Shown here piece by piece: positions 9,985 through 19,917 of a stretch of DNA of 64,000 nt (positions are counted from its first letter, which is position 1; every line of letters starts with the position of its first letter). The stretch lies in the NCBI RefSeq assembly GCF_040436315.1, contig NZ_AP031572.1, positions 1,674,001 to 1,738,000 of the forward strand, in the 5' to 3' direction. Source of the stretch: Synechocystis sp. LKSZ1 (lineage in GTDB: Bacteria > Cyanobacteriota > Cyanobacteriia > Cyanobacteriales > Microcystaceae). Both the position numbers and the translations under genes were made by a program. Under the pieces are notes generated by a model, which worked only from the letters and a program-made list of their open reading frames with translations, made no database searches and was not told the DNA's origin.

Positions 9985-12642
9985 ATGTCCAAACTTGTCA
10001 TTGTCGAATCGCCTACCAAAGCACGGACTATCCGCAATTACCTGCCCCAGGACTATCGTGTTGAGGCCTCCATGGGCCATGTCCGCGACCTGCCGGCCTC
10101 GGCGGAGGAAATTCCAGCACATTACAAAGATAAGCAATGGGCCAACCTCGGGGTCAATGTGGAAGGCAACTTTGAACCCCTCTACGTCATTCCCAAGAGT
10201 AAGAAAAAAGTAGTGAAGGAATTACAATCGGCCCTGAAACAGGCGGAGGAAGTGATTCTGGCGACGGACGAAGACCGGGAAGGGGAAAGTATTAGCTGGC
10301 ACCTCCTGCAACTGCTGGCCCCCAAGGTGCCGATTAAGCGGATGGTGTTCCATGAAATTACCCAGGAAGCCATTCAAAAGGCCCTGAAGAATTGTCGGGA
10401 TATCAACGAAAATTTAGTCCACGCCCAGGAAACACGCCGCATTTTAGACCGACTAGTGGGCTATACCCTGTCTCCCCTGCTCTGGAAAAAAATTGCCTGG
10501 GGCCTGTCGGCAGGACGAGTGCAATCCGTAGCGGTACGCCTGCTGGTGCAACGGGAACGGGAGCGCCGGGCCTTTAAGGAAGCCAGCTATTGGGATCTCA
10601 AGGCCCAATTAATCCAATCCCAAAATCCCTTTGAAGCCAAGCTCGTTAGTCTGGGGGGAGAAAAACTGGCCACAGGGGCCGATTTTGATCCGCGCACCGG
10701 CCAACTCAGTGCGGGCAAAAAAGTGGTGGTGCTCGATCAGGCCCAGGCGACAGCTTTGAAGGCACGCTTGACCGGCAAACCCTGGCAGGTCAGCCAAACC
10801 GAAGAAAAACCCACCACTCGCAAGCCCTATCCCCCCTTTACCACCTCAACTCTCCAGCAGGAGTCGAACCGCAAATTGGGGATCTCGGCCCGCGACACCA
10901 TGCGCATTGCCCAAAAGCTCTACGAAGAGGGCTTTATCACCTACATGCGGACAGATTCGGTGCATCTTTCCGAGCAGGCCATCGCCGCCGCCCGCAGTTG
11001 TGTCCAGCAGATGTACGGCCGTGAGTACCTCAGCCCCCAGCCGAAACAGTACACGACCAAAAGTAAGGGTGCCCAGGAGGCCCACGAAGCCATTCGCCCG
11101 GCGGGGACAGAATTTCGTATTCCCAATCAGACGGGCCTAACGGGGCAAGAACTGGCCCTCTACGACCTCATCTGGAAACGAACCGTGGCTTGTCAGATGG
11201 CTGATGCCCGTGTTACCCAGTTGAGCGTCAGTCTGACGGTCGAAGATGCCGAATTTCGGGCGGCGGGTAAACGCATTGATTTTCCGGGCTTCTTCCGAGC
11301 CTATGTGGAGGGTTCCGATGACCCCGATGCTGCCATTGAAAACCAAGAGGTGATCCTGCCTCCCCTGAAAAAAGGAGACCGCCCCGATTGCCAACGCATC
11401 GAGGAAGTGGGCCATGAAACCCAACCCCCCGCCCGTTATACAGAGGCCTCGCTGGTGAAAACCCTGGAAAGCGAAGGGGTGGGCCGACCGAGTACCTACG
11501 CCAGTATCATTGGCACCATTATGGATCGCGGCTATGCCCAAATGCGGGGCAAGGCCCTGGTGCCGACCTTTACGGCCTTTGCCGTCGTGACCCTGCTGGA
11601 ATCCCATTTTCCCGACCTAGTGGATACCGGCTTTACCTCGCGTATGGAACAAACCCTGGATGAAATTGCCACGGGAGAAACGGCCTGGTTGCCCTACCTC
11701 CAGGGTTTCTACCTGGGGGAACAGGGCCTGGAAAACCAAGTCAAGGTGCGAGAGAGCCAGATTGATCCGGGAACCGCTAAAGCCATTCAACTGGAGAACC
11801 TCGCCGCTAAAGTCAAGATCGGCAAGTTTGGCCCCTACATCGAAATTCCCCAGGGTGAGGCCGTTGTTACTGCCTCTATTCCCACCGATCTCACCCCTGC
11901 AGATCTGAGCCCCGACCAGGTGGCCACCCTGCTCAAGCAAAAAACCGAAGGCCCTGACCAAATCGGCCGCCATCCCGATAGCGGTGAACCGATTTTTCTG
12001 CTCCTGGGAACCTATGGCCCCTACCTGCAACTAGGGGAAATTACAGAAACTAATAAAAAACCCAAGCGAGCCTCCCTCCCCAAGGGCATCACCCCCGAGA
12101 TGGTCACCCTAGAGATGGCCGTGGGTCTGTTGGCCCTGCCCCGAACCCTGGGCCAGCATCCGGAGACTGGAGCCAAAATCCAAACTAATTTAGGACGTTT
12201 TGGCCCCTACATCGTCCATGACCAAGGCAAGGAAGGGAAAGATTATCGTTCTCTCAAGGCTGGGGATGATGTCCTGACCATTACCCTAGAACGGGCTCTA
12301 GAATTGCTGGCAGAACCCAAACGGGGCCGGGGGGGCGCTCGAGGGGCCAAAACTCCCCTCAAGGAATTGGGCCCCCACCCCGAAGACCAAGAACCTGTCA
12401 ATGTCTATAGTGGCCCCTACGGCAACTACATTAAGCACGGCAAGGTTAATGTTGGCTTACCAGAGGGAGAAACCCCTGATAGCATAACCCTAGAAAAGGC
12501 CCTGCCCCTGTTGGCGGAGAAGGCCGGTAGCAAGCGTAAGCGCACTAGCAGTGCCAGCAAATCATCCAGTTCCCGCAAGAAAAGCACCTCCCAAGAAACA
12601 ACCCGTAAACGCTCCGTTAAAGCGAAATCAGCCGAAAGTTAA
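9985..12642 (+). CDS. topA: DNA topoisomerase I (type IA)
   Basis: This enzyme relaxes negative supercoils through a 5'-phosphotyrosine intermediate. The 885-aa protein opens with the TOPRIM domain ([25 protein letters not shown]). The core contains [12 protein letters not shown] and the active-site segment [13 protein letters not shown] with Tyr320. No Cys4 zinc ribbons are visible at the C-terminus. Instead there are at least four glycine/aromatic repeats of the Topo-C type ([32 protein letters not shown]), followed by a Lys/Ser-rich tail of about 50 residues that should bind DNA. This layout is usual in cyanobacteria. The next gene starts 8 bp after the stop, suggesting co-transcription. 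Confidence 0.97.
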   Translation: MSKLVIVESPTKARTIRNYLPQDYRVEASMGHVRDLPASAEEIPAHYKDKQWANLGVNVEGNFEPLYVIPKSKKKVVKELQSALKQAEEVILATDEDREGESISWHLLQLLAPKVPIKRMVFHEITQEAIQKALKNCRDINENLVHAQETRRILDRLVGYTLSPLLWKKIAWGLSAGRVQSVAVRLLVQRERERRAFKEASYWDLKAQLIQSQNPFEAKLVSLGGEKLATGADFDPRTGQLSAGKKVVVLDQAQATALKARLTGKPWQVSQTEEKPTTRKPYPPFTTSTLQQESNRKLGISARDTMRIAQKLYEEGFITYMRTDSVHLSEQAIAAARSCVQQMYGREYLSPQPKQYTTKSKGAQEAHEAIRPAGTEFRIPNQTGLTGQELALYDLIWKRTVACQMADARVTQLSVSLTVEDAEFRAAGKRIDFPGFFRAYVEGSDDPDAAIENQEVILPPLKKGDRPDCQRIEEVGHETQPPARYTEASLVKTLESEGVGRPSTYASIIGTIMDRGYAQMRGKALVPTFTAFAVVTLLESHFPDLVDTGFTSRMEQTLDEIATGETAWLPYLQGFYLGEQGLENQVKVRESQIDPGTAKAIQLENLAAKVKIGKFGPYIEIPQGEAVVTASIPTDLTPADLSPDQVATLLKQKTEGPDQIGRHPDSGEPIFLLLGTYGPYLQLGEITETNKKPKRASLPKGITPEMVTLEMAVGLLALPRTLGQHPETGAKIQTNLGRFGPYIVHDQGKEGKDYRSLKAGDDVLTITLERALELLAEPKRGRGGARGAKTPLKELGPHPEDQEPVNVYSGPYGNYIKHGKVNVGLPEGETPDSITLEKALPLLAEKAGSKRKRTSSASKSSSSRKKSTSQETTRKRSVKAKSAES

Positions 12643-12650
12643 GCCCCTCC

Positions 12651-13451
12651 ATGGATTTCTACTATCAACGAGAAGTTAGTCAGCCTGATGACCAGATTCA
12701 CTTGGCTAAGGCGGCCCTGTACTTTGCCCGAGCTGAATATCCTGACCTCCAACCCGACCCCTACCTGTTTCAACTGCGGGAAATGGCCGCGGCCCTGGCC
12801 CCGCGTTTGCCGACCCCCCGCTATCCCCTCAAGGTAATCGAAGCGATCAACCAATATCTCTTCCAGGAGTTAGGCTACAGTGGCAACAGCCGCAATTACT
12901 ACGACCCCCGTAATAGCTTTTTGAATGAGGTTTTGAGCCGACACACGGGGATTCCTATTTCTCTGGCGGTGGTTTATTTAGAGTTGGCAAAACTCCTCGA
13001 TTTTCCCATGGTGGGCATTGGTCTCCCTGGTCATTTTTTGGTACGGCCTGACTTTGAAGACGTAGGCATTTTTGTCGATGTCTTCAACGAGGGGGAAATT
13101 CTCTTTGCCGAGGATTGTGAACAACGACTCCAACAGGTTTATCAGCAGGAAATTCGACTCCAACCCCATTTTCTAGAGCCGGTGGGAAATCGCCAAATCC
13201 TGGCCCGGATGCTGACCAACCTCAAGTTTATCTACATCAATAGCCACGACTACGAACGGGCCCTGACGATGGTCAGCTTTTTGTTGGCGACGCTCCCCCA
13301 TGCCACGACGGAACTGCGTGACCGGGGCCTGCTTTATTACCAAACTGGCCAGTTTGCAGCGGCCGTTCTTGACCTAGAGGCCTACCTTAACCTGGCCCCC
13401 CAAGCCCAGGATGCCCCTACCATCCACCAGATCCTAGAGCAAATTCGTTAG
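12651..13451 (+). CDS. SirB1-family protein (transglutaminase-like fold plus TPR-like C-terminus)
   Basis: This 266-aa soluble protein carries the SirB1_N core (YYDPRNSFLNEVLSRHTGIPISLAVVYLELA, split here over residues about 84-115). It is followed by GIGLPGHFLVRPD, a signature of the transglutaminase-like SirB1/YchA family. The canonical catalytic cysteine of transglutaminases is replaced (SLAVVYLE), so enzymatic activity is doubtful. The C-terminal third has helical TPR-like repeats (YINSHDYERALTMVSFLL; YYQTGQFAAAVLDLEAYL). Bacterial family members have no settled function. It follows topA by only 8 bp. Confidence 0.8.
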   Translation: MDFYYQREVSQPDDQIHLAKAALYFARAEYPDLQPDPYLFQLREMAAALAPRLPTPRYPLKVIEAINQYLFQELGYSGNSRNYYDPRNSFLNEVLSRHTGIPISLAVVYLELAKLLDFPMVGIGLPGHFLVRPDFEDVGIFVDVFNEGEILFAEDCEQRLQQVYQQEIRLQPHFLEPVGNRQILARMLTNLKFIYINSHDYERALTMVSFLLATLPHATTELRDRGLLYYQTGQFAAAVLDLEAYLNLAPQAQDAPTIHQILEQIR

Positions 13452-13513
13452 GGGCCTGGCCGGGTATCCCGATTTTCATTGGTTACAATAAAACGTCCTC
13501 CTTCCCCAGCGTC

Positions 13514-14461
13514 ATGTTTTTTAGCGTTGTTATTCCTACCTACAATCGCCGGCTCATTTTAGAAAAATGCCTCCGTGCGCTGACCGTCCAGCACCTCACC
13601 AATACCCAGGTTGAGGGCTACGAAATTGTCCTCGTCGATGATGGCTCCACCGATGGCACCCTGGAATGGCTGGCCCAGCACCGCCAAGACTTTCCCCAGG
13701 TCGTTACCTACAGCCAAGACCACCAAGGCCCTGCCATGGCCCGCAATCTCGGCGTTCACCAGGCCAAGGGAGACATCATTATTTTCATTGATAGTGACTT
13801 GGTCGTCACCGAAAACTTTCTCCAGGCCCATGCCGATGCCCTCATCGCTGGCCAGGCCCAACTCCAGAGTGACCGCCTGTTTACCTACGGGGCCGTAATC
13901 AATACCTGCAACTTTGACGACCCTACCAGCGAACCATACAAAATTACCGATTTCTCGGCGGCCTATTTTGCGACGGGTAACGTAGCCATCGCCAAGCAGT
14001 GGCTGGAGGCCGCTGGCTTATTTGACACTCAATTTCAACTCTACGGCTGGGAAGACCTGGAACTCGGGGTGCGGCTAAAACAACTGGGTCTGACGTTGAT
14101 CAAGTGTCCCGCCGCCGTTGGCTACCACTGGCATCCGCCCTTCAGCCTGGCCCAGATTCCCCAACTCATTGATCGGGAAATCCAACGGGGCCGCATGGGT
14201 GTGCTGTTTTATCAAAAACATCCCACCTGGGAAGTACGGATGATGATCCAAATGACCTGGCTTCACCGCCTGCTTTGGGGCCTATTATCCTTGGGGGGGC
14301 ACCTCAACGAAAAGACGCTGGCCCCTTTGCTCCAGTGGTTGATCGACCAAAAACGTCCCCAATTAGCCCTGGAGATTGCCCGTATTTTTCTCAATTGGTA
14401 CAACGTTCAAGGGGTTTATGCGGCCTACCAGGAACAGGCAGCTGATCCCGCTTCGACCTGA
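13514..14461 (+). CDS. Family 2 glycosyltransferase
   Basis: This is a 315-aa inverting GT-A enzyme. The N-terminal motif FFSVVIPTYNRRLILEKCL and nucleotide-binding DDGSTDGTLEW are typical. The metal-binding DxD equivalent is FIDSDLVV. A second acidic motif in the GT7C-like region, YGWEDLELGVRLKQLG, resembles the ED base motif of galactosyl- and N-acetylhexosaminyl-transferases. There are no clear membrane segments, though helices near 255-285 could be interfacial. The acceptor is unknown; a role in exopolysaccharide or glycolipid synthesis is inferred. An AATAAAA stretch about 25 bp upstream of ATG 13514 may be part of its own promoter. Confidence 0.85.
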   Translation: MFFSVVIPTYNRRLILEKCLRALTVQHLTNTQVEGYEIVLVDDGSTDGTLEWLAQHRQDFPQVVTYSQDHQGPAMARNLGVHQAKGDIIIFIDSDLVVTENFLQAHADALIAGQAQLQSDRLFTYGAVINTCNFDDPTSEPYKITDFSAAYFATGNVAIAKQWLEAAGLFDTQFQLYGWEDLELGVRLKQLGLTLIKCPAAVGYHWHPPFSLAQIPQLIDREIQRGRMGVLFYQKHPTWEVRMMIQMTWLHRLLWGLLSLGGHLNEKTLAPLLQWLIDQKRPQLALEIARIFLNWYNVQGVYAAYQEQAADPAST

Positions 14462-14475
14462 TTTTTTAAAATATC

Positions 14476-14502
14476 TTGACATAATTATAAAACCCATACA
14501 AA
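14476..14502 (+). promoter_or_regulatory. Putative promoter upstream of the coiled-coil acidic protein gene
   Basis: A consensus TTGACA lies at 14476-14481 in an AT-rich stretch. The best -10 candidate is TACAAA at 14497-14502 with a short 15-bp spacer, so the pairing is imperfect. It would leave a 5' leader of about 170 nt before ATG 14683. Confidence 0.35.
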
Positions 14503-14682
14503 GTTTTGTATTATTCAAGCAAAGACTCTAAACTTAGGCATTACCGTTGTGTCCGGGGGGAAGAGACATCAATTCGCCATGGCCTGACTCAAAGGAAACC
14601 AAAGGACTAGGCTATGTTTACTTGCATTGCCGATGCGGGAACGCTAAATTAGCATTAATTTTTTGGAGATACATCAATAATC

Positions 14683-16554
14683 ATGCAAAACATTATATTT
14701 GGACTTATTGGACTCCTTGTTGGTGCGGGGGGCGTCTATCTATTATTGGTCAGTAAACTTCAACATCAACTCGAAGGAGCTAGACGAAAATTAGAACGAG
14801 CTGAGCAAGCCGGGGGCGATGCCCTAGACCTTCAGCAACAACTCCAGGAAGCCCAGGCTCGCTACCAAGACCTCGAAAGCCGTTATCAAAACCAGTTGGC
14901 CCAAACGGAGCCCACGGATAGTCCGCTAACCCAAGAATTGGCAGAACTCCGTCAACGCCTGCAACAGCAAGAGCAAGACTACCAGACCCAGACCGCCCAA
15001 TTCCAGGCCGAGAGAGATGCCTACCAACAGCAGATCACAGACCTACAAAGCCGCCTGGAATCAAAGGAAGAGTCGGGCCAGGGAAATGCCCTAATGGGCG
15101 GAGTAGCGGCCGCTGGCCTGGCGGGAGTAGCTGGCTGGGCTGCCAATGAATTTTTATCGAAGGAAACTCCGGCCCCGACAACCGAAACGGTTGAAGCACC
15201 CGAGGTCGTAGAAAACTTTGCTCCTGCTGAGGAGGAAGCTCGACCGGCGGTCAGTGAAGCAGAGATTTCCGAAACCGTAGAAGAAGTGGCAGCCCCGGAA
15301 GCCGAAGCAGAGCCTTGGGCCAATGTTGCCACACCGGAAGCTCCGGCGGTAATGGAAGAAGCCGTTGAACCCTCCAATTGGGAACCCCCCGCTCTGGAAG
15401 ACAGGGCCCCCGAGGCTAGCGCGGATTTTGCTGATTTTACCGTTGCTCCCGAGGAAAATTGGGTTGATGCGGCCCCGACCGTGACAGAGTCCAGCTTCGA
15501 GCCGCCTAACTGGGAAATGCCGGAGGCCCCCGTCGAAGACGTTTTTGCTCCAGAATCCGAGAGTGCCGCCGCTGAAATTACCTCTCCCTTCACCGAGGAA
15601 AGCGATAACTGGGTGGATACCGGAGATTTGGGAGAAACACCTACCAGCGAAGCCCTGGCCGATTTCCCTGAACTGACCGTTACAGAAGAGGGCCTAGGCG
15701 AAGCGGCCGAACCCGCCATCTTTGACCTAGAGGATTTTGGCACCAGCCCATTGGCGGCGATGGAACCCGAAGCTTTATTTGAAGACGTCGCCAGTCCGGT
15801 GTTGGAGGAATTACCCTTATCTGAGGAAAGTCCCCTGATTCTAGAGGAGTTGAGTAGCGCCGACGATGCGCTGGAATTACCCATCGATTTTCTAGCCGAA
15901 ATCCCTACGGATCAACCCGAAGTGCTGGTCGAAGAAGTGAGAGCGGTGGAAGAAGCCGAGGCCCTGCCGGCGGATTTTCTGGCAGACTTTCCCCTTGACC
16001 AAGCCCAAGGAGTGGAATTAACGGAGGAAATTCCCAGTTCGGGGGAAGAACTCGACTTTTTGATGGAGCTACAGCAGAGTACACCGGAAACGGAGGCCGC
16101 CGACGATCTGTTTGCCGGTTTTGGGGAGGCCCCCGATGATGCCGATATTCCTGGCCTCGACCTCTTTGAAGAGAATACCGAGGAGATGCCCGAGTTGCCG
16201 ATCTCAGGAGCCGATGATAACTTGGCTGATCCGTTTATCAATATCCTCGATACCAGCGTGGATACCCCCGACCACGAACTGCTGGAATTACTACAGGCCG
16301 ATAACGAGCCAAACCCAAACGCCCTAGAAGGGGATTTTCTAGATGGGTTGGACGATCTCTTTGGGGAAGAAAAACCTACCACCAGAGACGACCATGATTT
16401 GGACGCCTTTTTGAGTGGCCCGGAAGCCGAAACCAACACGGGCAATACAACAGATACCATGGAGAGCTTAGAGGAATTACTGGCCAGCGATCCCCTGAGC
16501 TCGGAGGAGTGGGGACTACCGTCGGATCCCGCCTCGGAACATCCCTTCCAATAA
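14683..16554 (+). CDS. Membrane-anchored coiled-coil protein with long acidic disordered tail, unknown function
   Basis: I do not recognise this 623-aa protein. Residues 4-24 form one membrane anchor. A predicted coiled coil follows at residues about 25-128 (heptad-like Leu/Gln/Glu runs such as LQQQLQEAQARYQDLESRY). A short Gly/Ala-rich hydrophobic segment, LMGGVAAAGLAGVAGWAA, comes near 135-155. The remaining 465 residues or so are very acidic, rich in Glu, Pro and Ala, and almost free of Lys/Arg. They hold degenerate repeated short motifs: (E/P)(S/P)NWE(P/M)P, LP(I/A)DFLA(E/D)(I/F)P, and D-rich DDLF or LDxFL motifs toward the C-terminus. This suggests a disordered scaffold presenting multiple docking sites. 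An ATG with AT-rich leader begins it and a strong terminator follows. It stands alone between a GT2 gene and convergent uvrC. Confidence 0.75.
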   Translation: MQNIIFGLIGLLVGAGGVYLLLVSKLQHQLEGARRKLERAEQAGGDALDLQQQLQEAQARYQDLESRYQNQLAQTEPTDSPLTQELAELRQRLQQQEQDYQTQTAQFQAERDAYQQQITDLQSRLESKEESGQGNALMGGVAAAGLAGVAGWAANEFLSKETPAPTTETVEAPEVVENFAPAEEEARPAVSEAEISETVEEVAAPEAEAEPWANVATPEAPAVMEEAVEPSNWEPPALEDRAPEASADFADFTVAPEENWVDAAPTVTESSFEPPNWEMPEAPVEDVFAPESESAAAEITSPFTEESDNWVDTGDLGETPTSEALADFPELTVTEEGLGEAAEPAIFDLEDFGTSPLAAMEPEALFEDVASPVLEELPLSEESPLILEELSSADDALELPIDFLAEIPTDQPEVLVEEVRAVEEAEALPADFLADFPLDQAQGVELTEEIPSSGEELDFLMELQQSTPETEAADDLFAGFGEAPDDADIPGLDLFEENTEEMPELPISGADDNLADPFINILDTSVDTPDHELLELLQADNEPNPNALEGDFLDGLDDLFGEEKPTTRDDHDLDAFLSGPEAETNTGNTTDTMESLEELLASDPLSSEEWGLPSDPASEHPFQ

Positions 16555-16574
16555 ATCCTTCAACCTAAAACCAG

Positions 16575-16617
16575 AACAGCGATGTCCAGGCAACTGGAAA
16601 CACCGCTGTTTTTTATT
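16575..16617 (+). terminator. Rho-independent terminator
   Basis: A 7-bp stem AACAGCG/CGCTGTT (16575-16581 with 16604-16610) encloses an inner 5-bp stem TCCAG-GCAA-CTGGA with a GCAA tetraloop. It is followed by TTTTTTATT. It ends the gene at 14683-16554 and lies against the uvrC stop, so it may also serve uvrC in the other direction, where the T-run is weaker. Confidence 0.85.
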
Positions 16618-18469
16618 GGGGATGGAAGTATTGATAAATTTCCTGGGCCAGACGTTCGCCAATGCCCTCTACTTGCTTTAGTTGCGTCACCGAGGCCTCG
16701 CGGATGTAGTCCAGGGAATGGAAATGGGCCAGGAGTTGTTTTTGGCGCTGGAACCCCAGTCCGGGAATCTCTTCCAGATGGGAACGGCGGCTATGCTGGA
16801 GACGTTGCTGACGATGGAAACTCACGGCAAAGCGATGGGCCTCATCCCGCACCCGGCGCAGGAGTTGCAGGCCCGGTTGTTCGGGGTCGGTGTCCAGGGG
16901 CTGGGGTTCACCGGGCAAGAAAATTTCCTCCCGTTGTTTAGCCAGACTGACAAGCTGCAATTCCCCTAACAGGCCTAACTCCGTCAGTACCGCCACCACG
17001 GCCGATAGTTGGCCCTTGCCGCCGTCAATCATCACCAGGTCAGGAAAGCCCTCACGGTCAGGGCCTTGGCTATAGCGACGAAAACGACGGCCAATTACCT
17101 CCGCTAAACTGGCAAAATCATCGGAATGACCGGGTTGCACCGCAGGATTTTTAATTTTGTAGTGGCGGTAGTGCTGTTTAGCCGGCACGCCATCGATGAA
17201 GACCACCTGAGAAGCCACCGCATTGGCCCCTTGAAAATGGGAAATATCATAGCCTTCAATGCGTTGGGGCAGTTCTGCTAAATCCAAGATTTCGGCTAAA
17301 TCCTCCAGGGAACTGAGATTACGGGCCACCTGGCGCTGACTGCGCTCTAGCTCGTAGCGGGCATTGCGTTCTACCATTTCGAGCAGTTCCGCCTTCTGTT
17401 GGCGTTGGGGAATGACTAAATTCACCTTGCGGCCCCGACGCTCACTCAGCCAATGGAGAAGCCAGTCGCTCTCCGGCAGGGGGGCCTGAGCCACAATTTC
17501 TAAGGGAATTTCCAGGGGTTCCACCTGTTGGTAATGCTCTTCTAGAACACGCTGGAGGATCTCGCCCGCATCTACCGTCTGGGCCTCGGCAAAAAAGCCT
17601 AAACGACCCACCAGGCGACCGGCCCGAATTTGAAAGAGTTGAATGGCGCAATGGTGATCATCCCGAGCTAGGGCAATCACATCCTGGGATACCGTATCCT
17701 TGGGCAGGGCCACCTTTTGGTCAGCATTGAGGTGTTCGAGGGCGCTCATTTGGTCTCGGATCAGGGCCGCCTGTTCAAAGTTGAGGGCTTCCGCCAGGGC
17801 CTCCATTTGGGTTTGTAGGGTTTGGCGCAGTTCCTGGGTGCGGCCCTGAAAGACCATGGCCACCTTGAGCAGGGTTTGGCGGTAGTCTTCGGGGCTAATC
17901 AATTGTTGGCAGACCCCTGGACAGCGACCAATATCAAAGTTCAGACAGGGCCGATGTTTAAAGAGGGGCTTGGGACGTTGGCGCAGGGGAAAAATTCGCT
18001 TAATCAGGCGCAGGGTTTGGCGGAGATGGAAACTATCGACGTAGGGGCCGTAGTAACGATCCTTAGCGTTGCCCAGGTGGCGTTTACGGGTAATAAAAAT
18101 GCGGGGATAGGTTTCCGACCAAGTGATGCAAACGTAGGGATACTTTTTATCATCCTTGAGTAGAACGTTGAAATGGGGTTGGTGCTTTTTAATCAGATTG
18201 GCCTCTAGGGCCAGGGCCTCCGCCTCCGTATCCGTGACGATAAATTCAATCTCGGCAATCTGTTGCACCATCAGGGCAATGCGCGGACTATGGGGCTGGG
18301 ACTCCCGAAAATAGGAACGGACGCGGGTTCTCAGCTTTTTCGCCTTACCGATGTAGAGAATATCGCCCCGGCCATCCCGCATAAAATAGACCCCCGGATC
18401 GCCAGGAATCTCCTGGAGACGACTTTCCAGTAGGGCGGGGTCTTGGAGTAGCGGGGCCGATAAACGCAT
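16613..18469 (-). CDS. uvrC: Excinuclease ABC subunit C
   Basis: UvrC makes the dual incisions of nucleotide excision repair with UvrA and UvrB. The chosen ATG gives 618 aa. The N-terminal GIY-YIG nuclease is seen as [21 protein letters not shown]. The UVR motif [18 protein letters not shown] mediates UvrB contact. The RNase H-like C-terminal nuclease carries [16 protein letters not shown] and [12 protein letters not shown], and a helix-hairpin-helix pair ([26 protein letters not shown]) ends it. The frame extends to 18580, but the extra 37 residues are unlike UvrC and would overlap the divergent gene, so I used 18469. The gene converges with the preceding acidic-protein gene. Confidence 0.96.
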   Translation of the reverse strand: MRLSAPLLQDPALLESRLQEIPGDPGVYFMRDGRGDILYIGKAKKLRTRVRSYFRESQPHSPRIALMVQQIAEIEFIVTDTEAEALALEANLIKKHQPHFNVLLKDDKKYPYVCITWSETYPRIFITRKRHLGNAKDRYYGPYVDSFHLRQTLRLIKRIFPLRQRPKPLFKHRPCLNFDIGRCPGVCQQLISPEDYRQTLLKVAMVFQGRTQELRQTLQTQMEALAEALNFEQAALIRDQMSALEHLNADQKVALPKDTVSQDVIALARDDHHCAIQLFQIRAGRLVGRLGFFAEAQTVDAGEILQRVLEEHYQQVEPLEIPLEIVAQAPLPESDWLLHWLSERRGRKVNLVIPQRQQKAELLEMVERNARYELERSQRQVARNLSSLEDLAEILDLAELPQRIEGYDISHFQGANAVASQVVFIDGVPAKQHYRHYKIKNPAVQPGHSDDFASLAEVIGRRFRRYSQGPDREGFPDLVMIDGGKGQLSAVVAVLTELGLLGELQLVSLAKQREEIFLPGEPQPLDTDPEQPGLQLLRRVRDEAHRFAVSFHRQQRLQHSRRSHLEEIPGLGFQRQKQLLAHFHSLDYIREASVTQLKQVEGIGERLAQEIYQYFHPQ

Positions 18470-18547
18470 GGGAGATAGACGGCGAGGAAACCCCCGCCAG
18501 GGACTAAGATAAAAAGCTAATGTTGAAAATTGTAACGGAGCCAGCCC

Positions 18548-19384
18548 ATGGATCAGGCCAACTTTGCGGTGCCCCGCCATCTGGGACGTTACCTCCTCCT
18601 CACCGGAATTGCGCTACTAATGCTGTTTCCCCTGGTGTGGTTGCTAGGAACGGCCCTCAAGTCCCCCACGGAGGATATTTTTGGTTCACTGCTCCAGATC
18701 TGGCCCCAGCGGCCCACCCTGGCCAACTTCCTGACGGTCTGGCAAAATTACCCCTTTGCTCGCTACCTCGGTAATAGCCTCTTGGTGGCCAGTCTGACCG
18801 TCGGTTTCAATCTCCTATTTTGTTCCCTGGCGGCTTATCCCCTGGCCCGCTTGAACTTTTGGGGCCGGGACACCCTACTGGCGGCCATCGTCGCCACCCT
18901 GATGATTCCCTTCCAACTGGTTATGATCCCCCTCTACATCCTGACGGTGCAGTTGGGCCTGCGCAATACCTACCTGGGCATCATTTTTCCGGGTCTGGCC
19001 TCGGCCTTTGGTATCTTTCTCCTACGCCAGGCCTTCCAGGGAGTACCCAAGGAACTGGAGGAAGCGGCCCGCATTGATGGTTGTACGGAATTGGGAATTT
19101 GGTGGCATGTGATGCTCCCCGCCGTGAGGCCGGCCCTGGTGACGCTGGGGATTTTTGTCTTTATCGGCGCCTGGAGCGATTTTCTCTGGCCCTTAATTGT
19201 CCTCGACCAGCCGGATTATTTCACTCTACCCCTGGGGGTGGCTAAGCTAGCCAGTGCCCTGGATTTTGATTGGCGTCTCATTGCCGCCGGCTCGGTCATT
19301 TCCATCGCCCCGATCATCGTTCTTTTCATCTTTGCCCAACGGTATATCATCCCCACAGAGGTCGGTAGTGGCGTCAAGGGTTAG
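18548..19384 (+). CDS. Carbohydrate-type ABC transporter permease (MalG family), solitary
   Basis: This is an inner-membrane permease of 278 aa with six predicted membrane helices. The cytoplasmic coupling (EAA) loop reads [21 protein letters not shown], matching MalG/UgpE-type binding-protein-dependent sugar permeases. Start ATG 18548 has GGAG 9 nt upstream. No partner permease, binding protein or ATPase is adjacent, which is common in cyanobacteria where sugar ABC genes are scattered. The substrate (sugar, glucosylglycerol or similar) cannot be told. It is divergent from uvrC with 78 bp between and marks the left border of the accessory island. Confidence 0.88.
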   Translation: MDQANFAVPRHLGRYLLLTGIALLMLFPLVWLLGTALKSPTEDIFGSLLQIWPQRPTLANFLTVWQNYPFARYLGNSLLVASLTVGFNLLFCSLAAYPLARLNFWGRDTLLAAIVATLMIPFQLVMIPLYILTVQLGLRNTYLGIIFPGLASAFGIFLLRQAFQGVPKELEEAARIDGCTELGIWWHVMLPAVRPALVTLGIFVFIGAWSDFLWPLIVLDQPDYFTLPLGVAKLASALDFDWRLIAAGSVISIAPIIVLFIFAQRYIIPTEVGSGVKG

Positions 19385-19465
19385 GCGCCATGGCCCTAGG
19401 GCCAACGCAGTCGGTCGAGGAATTTTCGCTTCGACGCTGGTTCGGTCATAGCGGGCTGTTTGGCG

Positions 19466-19541
19466 GCATAACGCCAAGGGAATAATCCCGGTAAAACTTA
19501 CAGTGAACTGGTTTACAGGAATCAAGCAAAGCGTGTTATGC
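19466..19541 (+). other. Candidate attC-like site (degenerate)
   Basis: A perfect inverted repeat GCATAAC...GTTATGC bounds 76 bp. An internal arm pair GTAAA/TTTAC sits around a central loop, and AACGC near the left core faces GCGTGTT at the right core. The cores deviate from strict RYYYAAC/GTTRRRY at one position, so this is weaker than the two sites downstream. Confidence 0.3.
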
Positions 19542-19720
19542 GGCAGAAACAAGATTTTACATTTTTGTCAACTCTTACTTAGTCAGACTTAGGGTAGCTC
19601 TTCTAGAGGCGTTATACGGCGCTGGCGCTGTGCAGGGATTGACTCCCCCGAAAAACGGCGCTAGCATAAGCCCAAATTCTTGAAAAATTGTTGTTTTCAC
19701 TAGCCAACACCCTAGAGTGT

Positions 19721-19741
19721 TATGCGGTTACTCGCCGCATA
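19721..19741. repeat. Perfect 7-bp inverted repeat
   Basis: TATGCGG (19721-19727) and CCGCATA (19735-19741) flank a 7-nt loop. The left arm overlaps the GTTATGC core at 19719 and a further GTTATGC begins 8 bp after the right arm. No T-run follows, so it is not a terminator. It may be part of a recombination site remnant. Confidence 0.5.
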
Positions 19742-19917
19742 TCCCCTAGTTATGCCGCAAGTTCTTGGTAAGGGCAGTACGTAGGGTTATTTCTCTGAGT
19801 TCAAGGTAAATATGTAGCTAGAGTAGGCTCAAATCCGATTGAAAAGCTATAATCTTTTTCTAGGAATTATAGGTGCTGCTCTGTTTTGAGTGTATTTTTT
19901 CTACTGACACTTTTTAA

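Larger units (their letters stand above)
19385..19917. other. Gene-free 533-bp left flank of the cassette island, rich in GTTATGC-type cores
   Basis: There is no credible gene. The stretch contains GCATAAC at 19466-19472, GTTATGC at 19535-19541, 19719-19725 and 19749-19755, and GTTATAC at 19611-19617. All GTTAT cores run in the same orientation. A perfect 7-bp hairpin TATGCGG/CCGCATA spans 19721-19741, and the block CGGCGCT occurs at 19617-19623 and again near 19657. After about 19780 the sequence becomes AT-rich and probably carries the promoter of the gene at 19918. I interpret it as decayed recombination sites; this is inference. Confidence 0.45.

Noticed and set aside
15021-16460. Long minus-strand open frames (Ser/Ala-rich) opposite the acidic coiled-coil gene
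   Set aside because: They mirror the Glu/Pro/Ala-rich codons of the plus-strand gene, have low-complexity Ser/Gly/Ala products and no start context. They are shadows of biased composition.
19247-19552. Minus-strand 101-codon frame across the end of the ABC permease gene
   Set aside because: It overlaps a clear permease gene, and its product resembles no family.
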